NCBI RefSeq assembly: GCF_021646685.1
Contig: NZ_JAKJHW010000006.1
Coordinates: 1-64,000, forward strand
DNA length: 64,000 nt
Source of the DNA: Pseudalkalibacillus salsuginis
GTDB lineage: Bacteria; Bacillota; Bacilli; Bacillales; Fictibacillaceae
Direction of reading: 5' to 3'
Positions 8,331 to 16,401 of the stretch are shown piece by piece. Every line of letters starts with the position of its first letter. Position 1 is the first letter of the stretch. The notes under the pieces are model-generated. The model was not told where the DNA came from. It did no database searches and was given only the letters and a program-made list of their open reading frames with translations. The position numbers were made by a program, and so were the translations under genes.

Positions 8331-10226
8331 ATGGATATTTTAGGAAAATTACAGGAATACCGGGAAGAAGAAAAGAGATTGGTTTGGGAAGGTACCTTCG
8401 CTGAATATCTTGAAATTTTACGAGAGCGTCCTGAAGTTGCTCAATCTGCCCATTCTCGTGTTTATAATATGATCAAAAGCCACGGAATCGAAGAGGTGAA
8501 TGGGAAGAAACGATATAATTTCTTTTCTAACCAAATATTCGGCCTGGAGGATGCAGTTGAGCGGCTAGTGGAGGAGTATTTTCACCCATCTGCAAAAAGA
8601 TTGGATGTCCGTAAGCGTATCTTGCTTTTGATGGGACCTGTCAGTGGCGGTAAGTCAACGATTGTGACGATGTTGAAAAGAGGATTGGAAGCATACTCGA
8701 AAACAGATGAAGGAGCCGTTTATGCCATCAAGGGCTGTCCGATGCATGAAGACCCGTTGCACTTGATCCCACAGTCGATGCGCGACGATTTTCAAAAGCA
8801 GTATGGAATCCGTGTGGAAGGCTCACTCTCGCCGCTCAATATGATGCGGCTTGAGCAGGAATATGATGGGCGCATTGAGGATGTCATCATCGAGAGGATC
8901 TTTTTTAGCGAGGACAAACGGACGGGTATTGGAACGTTCAGTCCTTCTGACCCTAAATCTCAGGATATCGCAGATTTGACAGGTAGCATCGACTTTTCTA
9001 CGATTGCCGAGTTCGGTTCAGAATCAGATCCACGGGCCTACCGGTTTGACGGGGAGCTGAACAAAGCTAACCGTGGAATGATGGAATTCCAGGAGATGCT
9101 GAAGTGTGATGAAAAATTCTTATGGCATTTGCTGTCGTTGACACAGGAAGGGAATTTCAAGGCTGGAAGGTTCGCGCTCATCTCGGCGGATGAACTGATC
9201 GTTGCTCATACGAATGAAGCAGAATATAAGTCGTTCATATCCAATAAGAAAAATGAGGCATTGCATTCCCGTATCATCGTGATGCCGATTCCGTACAATT
9301 TGAAGGTATCTGAAGAAGAGAAAATTTATGAAAAAATGATCGACGATAGTGATATTGCGGATTTCCATATTGCTCCGCACGCTCTGAGAGTCGCAGCGAT
9401 TTTCTCTGTATTGACCCGTATGAAGGAATCCACCAAACAAGGCGTCGATTTTGTGAAAAAGATGCGCCTTTATGATGGGGAAAATGTTGAAGGCTTCAAT
9501 CATGCAGATGTTGAAGAGTTGAAAAAAGAGTTTCCAGATGAAGGAATGAGCGGAATCGATCCACGGTATGTCATTAACCGGATATCTTCTGCTATCATAC
9601 GTAAAGATGTTCCCGCCATCAGTCCGCTCGATGTCCTGAGATCCTTGAAGGATGGACTGGACCAGCATGCCTCGATTTCGAAAGAAGACCGGGAAAAATA
9701 TATCAACTTCATTTCTGTTGCACGTAAAGAGTATGATGACATTGCGAAGAAGGAAGTACAGAAAGCATTTGTCTATTCCTATGAAGAGTCAGCGAAGACG
9801 CTTATGGACAATTACCTTGATAATGTCGAGGCCTATTGCAATAAGAACAAACTGCGTGATCCATTGACTGGTGATGAAATGAATCCAGATGAGAAGTTGA
9901 TGCGATCGATCGAAGAACAGATCGGTATTTCTGAGAATGCGAAGAAAGCGTTCCGTGAAGAGATTTTGATCCGGATTTCCGCTTATGCACGTAAAGGGAA
10001 GAAATTTGACTACAATTCACATGAGCGTTTACGGGAAGCGATTCAGAAGAAATTGTTCGCTGATCTTAAAGACGTTGTGAAGATCACGACTTCGACCAAA
10101 ACCCCGGATGAGTCCCAGCTCAAGAAAGTCAATGAAGTCATTGCACGTTTGATTGATGAACATGGCTATAACTCGATCTCTGCAAACGACCTCCTTCGAT
10201 ATGTCGGAAGCCTCCTCAACAGATAA
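8331..10226 (+). CDS. prkA: PrkA, AAA+ serine protein kinase/ATPase
   Basis: PrkA is a large AAA+ protein first described as a serine kinase and recently linked to Lon-like protease activity; in Bacillus it is needed for normal sporulation. The P-loop GPVSGGKSTIV begins near residue 102. The C-terminal third matches the PrkA C-terminal domain. I chose the ATG at 8331 rather than one 30 bases upstream: it has GGAGGGGG at the right distance and gives an N terminus (MDILGKLQEYREEEKRLVWE) that lines up with known PrkA proteins, and 631 aa. It is functionally tied to yhbH and spoVR, both in this window but not adjacent. Confidence 0.96.
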   Translation: MDILGKLQEYREEEKRLVWEGTFAEYLEILRERPEVAQSAHSRVYNMIKSHGIEEVNGKKRYNFFSNQIFGLEDAVERLVEEYFHPSAKRLDVRKRILLLMGPVSGGKSTIVTMLKRGLEAYSKTDEGAVYAIKGCPMHEDPLHLIPQSMRDDFQKQYGIRVEGSLSPLNMMRLEQEYDGRIEDVIIERIFFSEDKRTGIGTFSPSDPKSQDIADLTGSIDFSTIAEFGSESDPRAYRFDGELNKANRGMMEFQEMLKCDEKFLWHLLSLTQEGNFKAGRFALISADELIVAHTNEAEYKSFISNKKNEALHSRIIVMPIPYNLKVSEEEKIYEKMIDDSDIADFHIAPHALRVAAIFSVLTRMKESTKQGVDFVKKMRLYDGENVEGFNHADVEELKKEFPDEGMSGIDPRYVINRISSAIIRKDVPAISPLDVLRSLKDGLDQHASISKEDREKYINFISVARKEYDDIAKKEVQKAFVYSYEESAKTLMDNYLDNVEAYCNKNKLRDPLTGDEMNPDEKLMRSIEEQIGISENAKKAFREEILIRISAYARKGKKFDYNSHERLREAIQKKLFADLKDVVKITTSTKTPDESQLKKVNEVIARLIDEHGYNSISANDLLRYVGSLLNR

Positions 10227-10252
10227 CAATGAAAGGCTGTAAAAACAATGAA

Positions 10253-10283
10253 AAGGCGTACCCAAGCGGCACGCCTTTTTTTG
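10253..10283 (+). terminator. Terminator after prkA
   Basis: The stem AAGGCGT / ACGCCTT is followed by seven T. Confidence 0.85.
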
Positions 10284-10318
10284 TAATACTTCCTCTGTGC
10301 CCCCTCAGTGCCTCCTCA

Positions 10319-10474
10319 GTGCCAGGCACCGAACGAAAAACCTTGTGGGAGAAGGATTCTGAAACGGTGCCAGGCACTGATTGAAAAACCTTGTGGGAGA
10401 AGGACTTTGAAACGGTGCCAGGCACTGATTGAAAAACCTTGTGGGAGAAGGATTCTGAAACGGTGCCTGGCACT
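10319..10474. repeat. 48-bp tandem array, GTGCCAGGCAC units
   Basis: Three full 48-bp units start at 10319, 10367 and 10415, and a fourth begins at 10463 with only its first 12 bases. Units 2 and 3 differ at only a few positions. Each starts with GTGCCAGGCAC; the final partial unit has GTGCCTGGCAC, the exact reverse complement, so first and last words can pair. The period is 16 codons, and one frame stays open as (CQALIEKPCGRR..LKR)n, but there is no ribosome binding site. Confidence 0.88.
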
Positions 10475-10480
10475 CTTTTT
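10415..10480 (+). terminator. Possible terminator formed by the 48-bp array
   Basis: GTGCCAGGCAC at 10415 can pair with GTGCCTGGCAC at 10463-10473, which is followed by TCTTTTTG. The 37-base loop is large, so function as a terminator is only possible. Confidence 0.4.
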
Positions 10481-10528
10481 GTGTTTACTTACATTTATCT
10501 GTTATACTGTTTACAAAAATTTAACTCA

Positions 10529-10556
10529 TTGTGTACTTGCTATTAAATTGTATAAA
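10529..10556 (+). promoter_or_regulatory. Weak candidate promoter of the signal peptidase gene
   Basis: TTGTGT followed after 16 bases by TATAAA lies about 45 bases upstream of the gene. The region is A/T-rich, so chance matches are likely. Confidence 0.35.
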
Positions 10557-10600
10557 ATGGTAAATTTAATATAATAACGAAAAAGGGTGTGTAAGTTTAC

Positions 10601-11155
10601 ATGACCAAAACCAAGGATAGTTTTTGGGAATGGATCAAGGCGATTGGAATAGCACTTCTGATTGCGTTTATAGTTCGTCATTTTCTTTTCACGAATTATG
10701 TCGTATACGGAGAATCCATGATGCCTACCATTCAGGAAGGTAATCGTTTGATTGTTAATAAAATCAATTATGATATCACCAAGCCCCAGCGGTTTGATTT
10801 GATTGTCTTCAAGGCGAATGAGCAAGAAGATTATATAAAAAGGATCATCGGACTCCCAGGTGACAAAGTTGAATATCGTAATGATAAATTATACATTAAT
10901 GATCAACCTGTGGAAGAAAAGTACTTAGAAAGGTTCAGGAAGGATCTCCAGGAAGGTTCACAATTGACTGGTGACTTTACATTGAAAGACATCACCAGCA
11001 AGAAACGGGTGCCGGAAGGAATGGTTTTCGTATTAGGTGATAACCGCCTTCACAGTATCGACAGCCGCCATATCGGATTCGTACCCCTCGAAAATATCGT
11101 CGGGGAAGTCAACCTCAGGTACTGGCCGATGTCTGAATTCCAAGTCATCCATTAG
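10601..11155 (+). CDS. lepB: Type I signal peptidase
   Basis: A membrane-bound serine protease that removes signal peptides from exported proteins. One N-terminal membrane anchor (about residues 10-30) precedes the catalytic Ser in YGESMMPT (near 40). The catalytic Lys is in DYIKRIIGLPGD (near 80), and GDNRLHSIDSRHIG forms the conserved box E. At 184 aa it has the size and layout of Bacillus SipS/SipT-type prokaryotic (P-type) peptidases. It stands alone between prkA and a small hydrophilic ORF. A CssRS-type secretion-stress system is also in this window, 50 kb away. Confidence 0.94.
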   Translation: MTKTKDSFWEWIKAIGIALLIAFIVRHFLFTNYVVYGESMMPTIQEGNRLIVNKINYDITKPQRFDLIVFKANEQEDYIKRIIGLPGDKVEYRNDKLYINDQPVEEKYLERFRKDLQEGSQLTGDFTLKDITSKKRVPEGMVFVLGDNRLHSIDSRHIGFVPLENIVGEVNLRYWPMSEFQVIH

Positions 11156-11205
11156 GTTTATTTTATGAAAAATATGGGTAACGATAGTTCAAGAGGTGGT
11201 TACCT

Positions 11206-11388
11206 ATGACAAAGAAAAATGATAAAGAAAAAGAGTCGATGAACAGCTTTATGGTAAGAAATGAAAAAGAGCTTAAAGAACACAGCAAGGTAATGGAACA
11301 CGTATCCTCGAATGAAAATGTCAAGAAAAGCGGTAAAATACCAGACCCAGAGCAACATGAAACAAAAACCGATAAAGATGATAAATAA
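11206..11388 (+). CDS. Small hydrophilic protein, 60 aa, unknown
   Basis: A Lys/Glu/Asp-rich protein with no hydrophobic stretch, probably largely disordered. The ribosome binding site AAGAGGTGG sits 6 bases before the ATG and a strong terminator follows directly, which supports a real gene. I do not recognise a family. Composition resembles small spore or stress-associated proteins of Bacillaceae, but no diagnostic motif is visible. Confidence 0.7.
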   Translation: MTKKNDKEKESMNSFMVRNEKELKEHSKVMEHVSSNENVKKSGKIPDPEQHETKTDKDDK

Positions 11389-11396
11389 GTACAAAT

Positions 11397-11429
11397 AAGA
11401 TTGGCTCTTCTGGGGCTAATCTTTTTTAT
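11397..11429 (+). terminator. Terminator after the 60-aa gene
   Basis: An 11-bp stem (AAGATTGGCTC / GGGCTAATCTT, including G-T pairs) with a TTCT loop is followed by a T run. Confidence 0.85.
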
Positions 11430-11629
11430 GCTTTTTTGGATGAACTCGTGTTTATGTTGACACGCTGGGATGAAAAACACGTACCGGGTCAGAACCGGAA
11501 TTTTGGCCAGCCTCATACCAAAAGCCACAAAAGGACGTGGTTTTTGACATCGGCAATAAAGAAACCTTTAACGAATTGATAATTGAGTTGGCCCGGAAAT
11601 GGGGCGGAGTAGAGTTGTTTGGTAAAGTC

Positions 11630-11654
11630 GACCGAAATGTTCGGTCATTTTTTT
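11630..11654 (+). terminator. Orphan rho-independent terminator
   Basis: A perfect 7-bp stem GACCGAA / TTCGGTC with a 3-base loop is followed by A and seven T. No recognised plus-strand gene ends just upstream; the previous gene already has its own terminator 200 bases earlier. Confidence 0.75.
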
Positions 11655-11680
11655 GTTTACTGAAAACCTGTTCGTAAAAA

Positions 11681-11730
11681 CTTATAAAAAGTCAAGATGA
11701 AAAATCTTTTATAAGACATGCATCTTTTTT
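11681..11730 (+). promoter_or_regulatory. Overlapping alternative hairpins, attenuator-like
   Basis: CTTATAAAA (11681-11689) pairs perfectly with TTTTATAAG (11707-11715). AAGATG (11694-11699) can instead pair with CATCTT (11721-11726), which is followed by TTTT. The two folds interleave and exclude each other. All arms are A/T-rich and short. Confidence 0.35.
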
Positions 11731-11780
11731 GTTCGAATTTATTAGCAATTCTGAACATTTAATGCATAGGATAGAGTAAT

Positions 11781-11810
11781 CCCCCGAAAGTAAACGTGCT
11801 CTTTCGGGGG
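11781..11810 (+). promoter_or_regulatory. Perfect 10-bp stem-loop just upstream of yhbH
   Basis: CCCCCGAAAG and CTTTCGGGGG enclose a 10-base loop. No T run follows, so it is not a terminator; the ribosome binding site of yhbH begins 11 bases later. A CATAGGAT box at 11765-11772, similar to a mother-cell sigma -10 element, would place the transcript start right at the hairpin. Confidence 0.65.
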
Positions 11811-11834
11811 AAATCAAATAAGGAGGGGAATCAA

Positions 11835-13004
11835 ATGACCGTCAATAAAAATGGAAATTTCGTCGTGTCACAGGAGAACTGGTCCCTCCACCGAAAAGGC
11901 TATCAAGACCAACAGCGTCATATGGAGAAAGTTCAAGATGCCTTAAAGAACAATCTACCAGACTTGATCAGTGAGGAAAGCATCATTCTATCCAATGGTC
12001 ACGATGTCATTAAAATTCCGATCCGTTCCCTGGATGAATATAAAATCCGTTACAATTATGATAAATCAAAACATGTCGGGCAGGGAGACGGAGAAAGCCA
12101 AGTCGGTGATGTCATTGCGCGTGATGGAAAGCCTAATGGTAATAAAGGAGCTGGTAAAGGAAAAGGTGCTGGCGACCAGGCAGGAAAAGATTATTATGAA
12201 GCAGAGGTATCCCTGTTAGAACTTGAAGAGTTGTTATTCAAAGAACTTGAGCTTCCGAATTTACAGCAGAAAGAACAGGAAAACATCATACTTGAAAAGA
12301 TTGAGTTCAACGATATCCGAAAGACAGGATTAATGGGTAATATTGACAAGAAAAAAACGATCTTAACCGCCTATAAACGGAATGCTTTGAAAGGAGATCC
12401 GTCGATCATACCGATATTTCCAGAAGATCTTCGTTTCAAAACATGGAATGAAAAAGAAAAGCCTGAATCTAAAGCTGTCGTTCTTGCGATGATGGATACG
12501 TCAGGAAGTATGGGTATTTGGGAAAAATATATGGCTCGAAGCTTTTTCTTCTGGATGACACGCTTCCTTAGGTCTAAATACGAAAAAGTGGAAATAGAAT
12601 TCATCGCACATCATACTGAAGCAAAAGTTGTTTCTGAAGAAGACTTCTTCTCTAAAGGTGAAAGTGGAGGGACGATTTGTTCATCTGCATATAGAAAGGC
12701 GCTGGAACTCATAGAAGGTAAATATTCACCGAGTCGTTATAATATTTATCCATTCCACTTTTCAGATGGTGACAACCTGACAAGTGACAATGCCCGATGT
12801 ATTAAGTTGGTCCAACAGATCATGGAAGTATCGAATATTTTCGGATATGGAGAAGTGAATCCGTACAATCGCCACTCCACCCTTATGAGCGTATACAAAA
12901 ATATCAATGATCCAAAATTCAATTACTATATTCTAAAAGAAAAACGAGATGTATATCATTCGATGAAAAGTTTCTTCAAGAAAGGCGAACAGAATTTGGC
13001 ATAA
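11835..13004 (+). CDS. yhbH: YhbH, DUF444 sporulation-associated protein
   Basis: YhbH (YeaH in enteric bacteria) is a DUF444 protein with a von Willebrand A-like domain that works with PrkA and SpoVR. The VWA metal-site motif DTSGSMG lies near residue 220. A Gly/Lys-rich linker (around residues 90-125) is typical of the family. I chose the ATG at 11835: AAGGAGGGG is ideally spaced, while the upstream in-frame start (11796) lies inside the stem-loop. The product is 389 aa, close to the B. subtilis protein. Mother-cell expression during sporulation is expected from B. subtilis. Confidence 0.94.
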   Translation: MTVNKNGNFVVSQENWSLHRKGYQDQQRHMEKVQDALKNNLPDLISEESIILSNGHDVIKIPIRSLDEYKIRYNYDKSKHVGQGDGESQVGDVIARDGKPNGNKGAGKGKGAGDQAGKDYYEAEVSLLELEELLFKELELPNLQQKEQENIILEKIEFNDIRKTGLMGNIDKKKTILTAYKRNALKGDPSIIPIFPEDLRFKTWNEKEKPESKAVVLAMMDTSGSMGIWEKYMARSFFFWMTRFLRSKYEKVEIEFIAHHTEAKVVSEEDFFSKGESGGTICSSAYRKALELIEGKYSPSRYNIYPFHFSDGDNLTSDNARCIKLVQQIMEVSNIFGYGEVNPYNRHSTLMSVYKNINDPKFNYYILKEKRDVYHSMKSFFKKGEQNLA

Positions 13005-13014
13005 GCCAGCTGAC

Positions 13015-13048
13015 CCTTCATCAACGTTAATCGATGAAGGGATTTTTA
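13015..13048 (+). terminator. Terminator after yhbH
   Basis: A perfect 9-bp stem CCCTTCATC / GATGAAGGG is followed by ATTTTT. Confidence 0.88.
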
Positions 13049-13118
13049 TGGAAAAATAATCTCCCCTTTCCTACATAAACTAAGACTAAATTTTCAAGGG
13101 GAGGTTCTTCAAAATCGA

Positions 13119-13958
13119 ATGAGACTACTTATTGTAATTCTGATGCTGATCGTACTATTTCCACAACCGGCCGAAGCTCTATGGAAGACGAACCTCGAAA
13201 TGCATGTGATTGATGTGGGACAAGCGGACAGTATTTACATTGAATTATCCAATGGGAAGAATATTATGATTGATTCGGGTGATGAACACGATGGTCCCAA
13301 GGTCGTTTCTTATCTTCAGAAGCGAGGAATTGAAAAAATCGATTATTTGATTGCGAGCCATCCTCATCATGATCATATCGGAAGCATGGACGCCATTTTC
13401 GAATCCTTTGAAATCGGGAGGATCTATATGCCTTCCGTCAAGTATCATACAACATATTATAAGCGGTTGATGAGATTGGTTGATGAATTCGGAGTGGAGA
13501 AAATCGACGCAAAAACCGGCGTAAAGGAAAAACTGGCCCGTAATATTAAGATGGAGTTCATTGCGCCCTTAAAGAAAAAATACAAATCACTCAATGATCA
13601 TTCGGCAGTGTTGAAAATCGATCATGGAAAAAACTCGATTCTTCTGATGGCTGATGCCGGTATGGCTTCGGAGAATGAATTGGTGAAAAGGTTGGATGAC
13701 GAAAAAATTGATGTACTGAAAGTGGCACACCATGGAGCCAACACAGGGACAAGTAACGGCTTGTTGAAAAGGACCAATCCAGATTATGCGGTAATTTCGG
13801 TTGGTCGGAAAAACAAATACGGTTATCCTTCCAAAGAAGTGCTGAAACGGTTGAAATCCCACAATATTCAAGTGTTTCGGACTGACAAATTGGGTACGAT
13901 CATTATGAAAAGTGATGGAAAGTCAGTCCGTTTCTTTACTGAGTTCCCTCAGACATGA
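13119..13958 (+). CDS. Secreted metallo-beta-lactamase-fold hydrolase (ComEC-C-like)
   Basis: A 279-aa protein with a signal peptide (about residues 1-21, ending PAEA) and a metallo-beta-lactamase domain of the type found at the C terminus of ComEC. The metal-binding motif SHPHHDHIGS lies near residue 80; DVGQADS precedes it and HHGANTGTSN follows. Relatives are extracytoplasmic hydrolases, some suspected nucleases or phosphodiesterases; the substrate is unknown. A GGGGAGG sequence lies 14 bases before the ATG, a rather long spacing. The 3' end overlaps a convergent ComFB-like gene by 10 bases, so two competence-associated folds are neighbours here, possibly by chance. Confidence 0.88.
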   Translation: MRLLIVILMLIVLFPQPAEALWKTNLEMHVIDVGQADSIYIELSNGKNIMIDSGDEHDGPKVVSYLQKRGIEKIDYLIASHPHHDHIGSMDAIFESFEIGRIYMPSVKYHTTYYKRLMRLVDEFGVEKIDAKTGVKEKLARNIKMEFIAPLKKKYKSLNDHSAVLKIDHGKNSILLMADAGMASENELVKRLDDEKIDVLKVAHHGANTGTSNGLLKRTNPDYAVISVGRKNKYGYPSKEVLKRLKSHNIQVFRTDKLGTIIMKSDGKSVRFFTEFPQT

Positions 13959-14227
13959 TTTGGATTCTTACGGACAACATGAATTGCGCTGATAATATGT
14001 TTATTGAGCATTGTACGCATGAATGATTTGTTGAACAGCTGATAGATGAGCTCGCGGTTTTCGGGTGAAGTCACATATCTTGGCGGAATGCTGTTCAAAC
14101 TCAATGCAATGATATCAACGGTGCATTTGTGACATCGACAAATGGTTTGGTAATCAGGGCTGTTCAATAATACAGTTACGACTGTCGGGACGATTTCTTC
14201 GAGGACATTGTAATAATCTTTTGCCAT
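13949..14227 (-). CDS. ComFB-family protein
   Basis: A 92-aa protein matching the late competence ComFB family: it begins NVLEEIVPTVVTVLL, carries the conserved cysteine cluster CRCHKC near residue 30 and has a C-terminal helical part. In B. subtilis comFB lies between comFA and comFC and is not essential for transformation; related proteins in cyanobacteria bind cyclic di-nucleotides. Here it is separate from any comF operon. The ribosome binding site GAGGTGG is 5 bases before the ATG. It overlaps the convergent gene by 10 bases. Confidence 0.88.
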   Translation of the reverse strand: MAKDYYNVLEEIVPTVVTVLLNSPDYQTICRCHKCTVDIIALSLNSIPPRYVTSPENRELIYQLFNKSFMRTMLNKHIISAIHVVRKNPNHV

Positions 14228-14372
14228 TGTTCCACCTCATGATGTAAAATATGATCTTTTATAAGTGTAGTGGAATTGTAATAAAAATGAAACACAAAAT
14301 TGGTTGTAAATATAGGCAAAATAATCTTCATTTTTACCGGCTAAACTAAGGACGAAAGGAGGATGTGCTTAA

Positions 14373-14810
14373 ATGGATAATCAAATTCGTTCACTTATGT
14401 CAACTAGCGTTGCTTCTGTTTCTCCACAACAATCGATTAAAGAAGCAGCAGCTTTAATGAGCCAATATAACGTGGGTGCTATACCTGTCGTAGAAAATGG
14501 TCAACTTCGAGGGATCATCACAGACCGTGACATCACGCTGCGTTCAACAGCTCAAGGAATGGATGGAAATACACAAGTATCTCAATGTATGTCCGACAAC
14601 ATCATTTCGGGAGATCCGAATATGAGTGCCCAAGAGGCTGCTCAATTGATGTCAACAAAACAAATCCGTCGTTTGCCTGTCGTGGAAAACAATCAGGTCG
14701 TAGGTATGGTTTCACTTGGGGACCTTGCTACGAAAGATCATGATCCGAACAACGCTGGGCAAGCTCTATCAAGCATTTCTACTCCTTCAAACCCAAACAC
14801 CCCTCAATAA
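14373..14810 (+). CDS. yhcV: CBS-domain-pair protein YhcV
   Basis: A 145-aa protein consisting of two CBS domains (about residues 8-60 and 72-125), a module that binds adenosine nucleotides or S-adenosylmethionine and acts as an energy or ligand sensor. Visible motifs are the ITDRDITLR end of the first domain and LPVVENNQVVGMVSLGDLA of the second. A Ser/Pro/Asn-rich tail follows. The ribosome binding site AAAGGAGGA is strong. Order with the yhcW-like and yhcX-like genes downstream matches yhcVWX of B. subtilis. The partner protein is unknown. Confidence 0.92.
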   Translation: MDNQIRSLMSTSVASVSPQQSIKEAAALMSQYNVGAIPVVENGQLRGIITDRDITLRSTAQGMDGNTQVSQCMSDNIISGDPNMSAQEAAQLMSTKQIRRLPVVENNQVVGMVSLGDLATKDHDPNNAGQALSSISTPSNPNTPQ

Positions 14811-14816
14811 CGGGAA

Positions 14817-14848
14817 ACAAGCATCCTTCAATGGGTGCTTGTTTTTTA
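14817..14848 (+). terminator. Terminator after yhcV
   Basis: A 10-bp stem ACAAGCATCC / GGGTGCTTGT with a 6-base loop is followed by six T. Confidence 0.88.
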
Positions 14849-14873
14849 CATTGTAGGCTAGGCGATTAGAGCG

Positions 14874-15058
14874 GTGCAATTACATATGGCTTTGATGCAA
14901 TTATTCACCGTGGTGAGCAATTAAGTCTGTTTTGGTGAAATCGTTTTTCGTCAGCGAGCAATAATTTTTAAAACCGTGCAATTCTCTTCGATTTTCGTGC
15001 AATTATTTTTTAAATCGTGCAATACTTTCTGATATTCGTGCAATTCTTATGAAAACCG
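14874..15058. repeat. Degenerate 20-21-bp-period array 2 (core CGTGCAATT)
   Basis: Nine units begin at 14874, 14895, 14915, 14935, 14956, 14976, 14997, 15017 and 15038; spacings alternate 21 and 20 bases almost exactly. The core is GTGCAATT with drift to GAGCAATT and GTGAAAT. Between cores the sequence is T-rich and variable. The array fills the yhcV-yhcW gap. Confidence 0.85.
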
Positions 15059-15085
15059 GTTTTGAAGATACATCGTTGGAAACAA

Positions 15086-15280
15086 GTTTGGTGCAAATAG
15101 CAGTGCAAACTAGGTCTCGACATCGTTATCACTTGCCAGTCGACACGTTTTCTTTTCATTTGTAATGATAACTTTTGAGCCAGGATGAGATTCGACGTCC
15201 ATTGAAAAGTTTAGGTCCAAATATAAGTGCAACTGGTTTCTGACTTCGCATTCTACTTGTCAATCAACCAGTTTTCTATA
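15086..15280. repeat. Two diverged direct repeats of about 68 bp
   Basis: Blocks at 15086-15154 and 15210-15280 align with drift: each has GGT(G/C)CAAATA, then AGTGCAA, then a TCG/TTC-rich middle with ACTTG(C/T)CA, and ends near GTTTTCT. They follow the 21-bp-period array directly and share its GTGCAA word. Confidence 0.55.
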
Positions 15281-15317
15281 TATAGTGGTGTTAGATGATG
15301 GAAGGGGTGTGGAGAGT

Positions 15318-15983
15318 TTGATTAAAGCGATTGTTTTCGATTTTGATGGTTTGATTTTAGATACAGAGTCGTGTGAATATGATGTTTTACAAAAGATCTA
15401 TAAAGAACACGGAGCAGAGCTGCCTTTAGAGGTCTGGGGAGAATGTATCGGTACGCATTCAAATTACTTTGATGCGCATGAATACTTGGAAAAACAGATT
15501 GGTAAGAATCTCGATCGTGATACCATCAAACAGCAGCGTTTGGATATTTTCCAGGAACTCATCAAGGATAAAGGACCGATGCCTGGTGTAGTCGAGTATC
15601 TTGAAGCGGCAGAAAAATTGGGGCTGAAGATCGGGCTTGCTTCAAGTTCGTCTTACAAGTGGGTTTCGAATCATCTGAAAAACCTTGGTATTTTTGACTA
15701 TTTTGAATGTATCAAAACCTCAGATGATGTGGAAAAAGTTAAACCGGATCCGACTCTCTTCCAGGAAGCTGTCAAATGCCTGGGGGTAAAACCAGAAGAG
15801 GCTGTGGCTTTTGAAGATTCAGCAAATGGTGCAAAAGCAGCCAAAAAAGCCGGATTACATACGGTCATCATACCGAACATGGTCACACGCCATTTGACGT
15901 TTGAAGAGTATGATTTGCGCCTTGAGTCACTAGCTGAACTGAAACTCAATGAAATGATCGAACAGTTTTCAAACGGACGGTAA
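15318..15983 (+). CDS. yhcW: HAD-family phosphatase YhcW
   Basis: A haloacid dehalogenase-superfamily phosphatase of the beta-phosphoglucomutase-like group. Motif I FDFDGLILDTES opens the protein; motif II ASSSS is near residue 115; motif III includes KPDP, and motif IV FEDSANGAKAAKKAG follows. The substrate is unknown. I chose the TTG at 15318, preceded by GAAGGGGTGTGGAG, which gives (M)IKAIVFDFDG and 221 aa, the usual length. An upstream GTG at 15285 in the same frame would add 11 atypical residues. The gene is 8 bases before the VOC gene and translationally coupled with it. Confidence 0.9.
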   Translation: MIKAIVFDFDGLILDTESCEYDVLQKIYKEHGAELPLEVWGECIGTHSNYFDAHEYLEKQIGKNLDRDTIKQQRLDIFQELIKDKGPMPGVVEYLEAAEKLGLKIGLASSSSYKWVSNHLKNLGIFDYFECIKTSDDVEKVKPDPTLFQEAVKCLGVKPEEAVAFEDSANGAKAAKKAGLHTVIIPNMVTRHLTFEEYDLRLESLAELKLNEMIEQFSNGR

Positions 15984-15991
15984 ACGGGAAT

Positions 15992-16384
15992 ATGACGATC
16001 ATAGGCTTCAACCATATCACACTAAATGTGAACGACCTGGATGAATCATTGCATTTCTATGAAGGAATACTTGGCATGAAAAGGGTCCATCTCGGTAATA
16101 CGGACGCTTACCTTGAGAGTGGTTCGGCATGGATCTGTCTTTTAGAAAAAAAGAACCTGGGGAGTACCGAGGCTAAGGGTCCAGGTGTTGACCATTTTGC
16201 ATTTTCAATTAATGAGAAGGACTTCTACAACGCCGTTGCCCTTCTTAAAGAAAAAGACATACTGATTGTCCGCGGACCAATTGAACGGGGCGGTGGTCAT
16301 GTAGTGAACTTCCTTGATCCGAATGGAATTGAAATAGAACTGAATACTTCTGATTTAAAAACAAGGATGAAGGATTGGCGATAA
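15992..16384 (+). CDS. VOC-family (glyoxalase fold) protein, FosA/FosB-like
   Basis: A 130-aa vicinal-oxygen-chelate protein. Metal ligands of the family are visible: His in FNHITLNV (near residue 7), His in VDHFAF (near 66) and Glu in GIEIELNTS (near 112). GGGHVVNFLDPNG is the segment that resembles fosfomycin-modifying FosA/FosB/FosX, but glyoxalases and dioxygenases share it, so the substrate is open. The ribosome binding site is weak (GGGA), consistent with coupling to yhcW. B. subtilis does not have this gene between yhcW and yhcX, to my memory, so it looks like an insertion into the conserved block. Confidence 0.85.
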   Translation: MTIIGFNHITLNVNDLDESLHFYEGILGMKRVHLGNTDAYLESGSAWICLLEKKNLGSTEAKGPGVDHFAFSINEKDFYNAVALLKEKDILIVRGPIERGGGHVVNFLDPNGIEIELNTSDLKTRMKDWR

Positions 16385-16401
16385 GGAAGGATGGATAGAT
16401 C

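Larger units (their letters stand above)
11430..11780. other. Gene-free stretch with structured RNA signals
   Basis: No convincing protein gene: the best open frame (42 codons from 11455) has no ribosome binding site. The stretch contains an orphan terminator at 11630-11654 and overlapping hairpins at 11681-11730, listed separately. Confidence 0.5.

Noticed and set aside
9120-9668. 182-codon open frame on the minus strand
   Set aside because: It lies wholly antisense to prkA, has no ribosome binding site and its composition mirrors the prkA codons.
10308-10574. 88-codon frame with CQALIEKPCGRR repeats
   Set aside because: It exists only because the 48-bp repeat is a multiple of three; there is no ribosome binding site and the repeat word is a DNA palindrome.
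11163-11528. 121-codon minus-strand frame rich in Ser, Phe and Leu
   Set aside because: It runs antisense to a well-supported 60-aa gene and its terminator; composition is what the complement of a Lys/Glu-rich gene gives.
11455-11580. 42-codon ORF beginning MLTRWDEKHV
   Set aside because: No ribosome binding site and no recognisable family; left as part of an unexplained gap.
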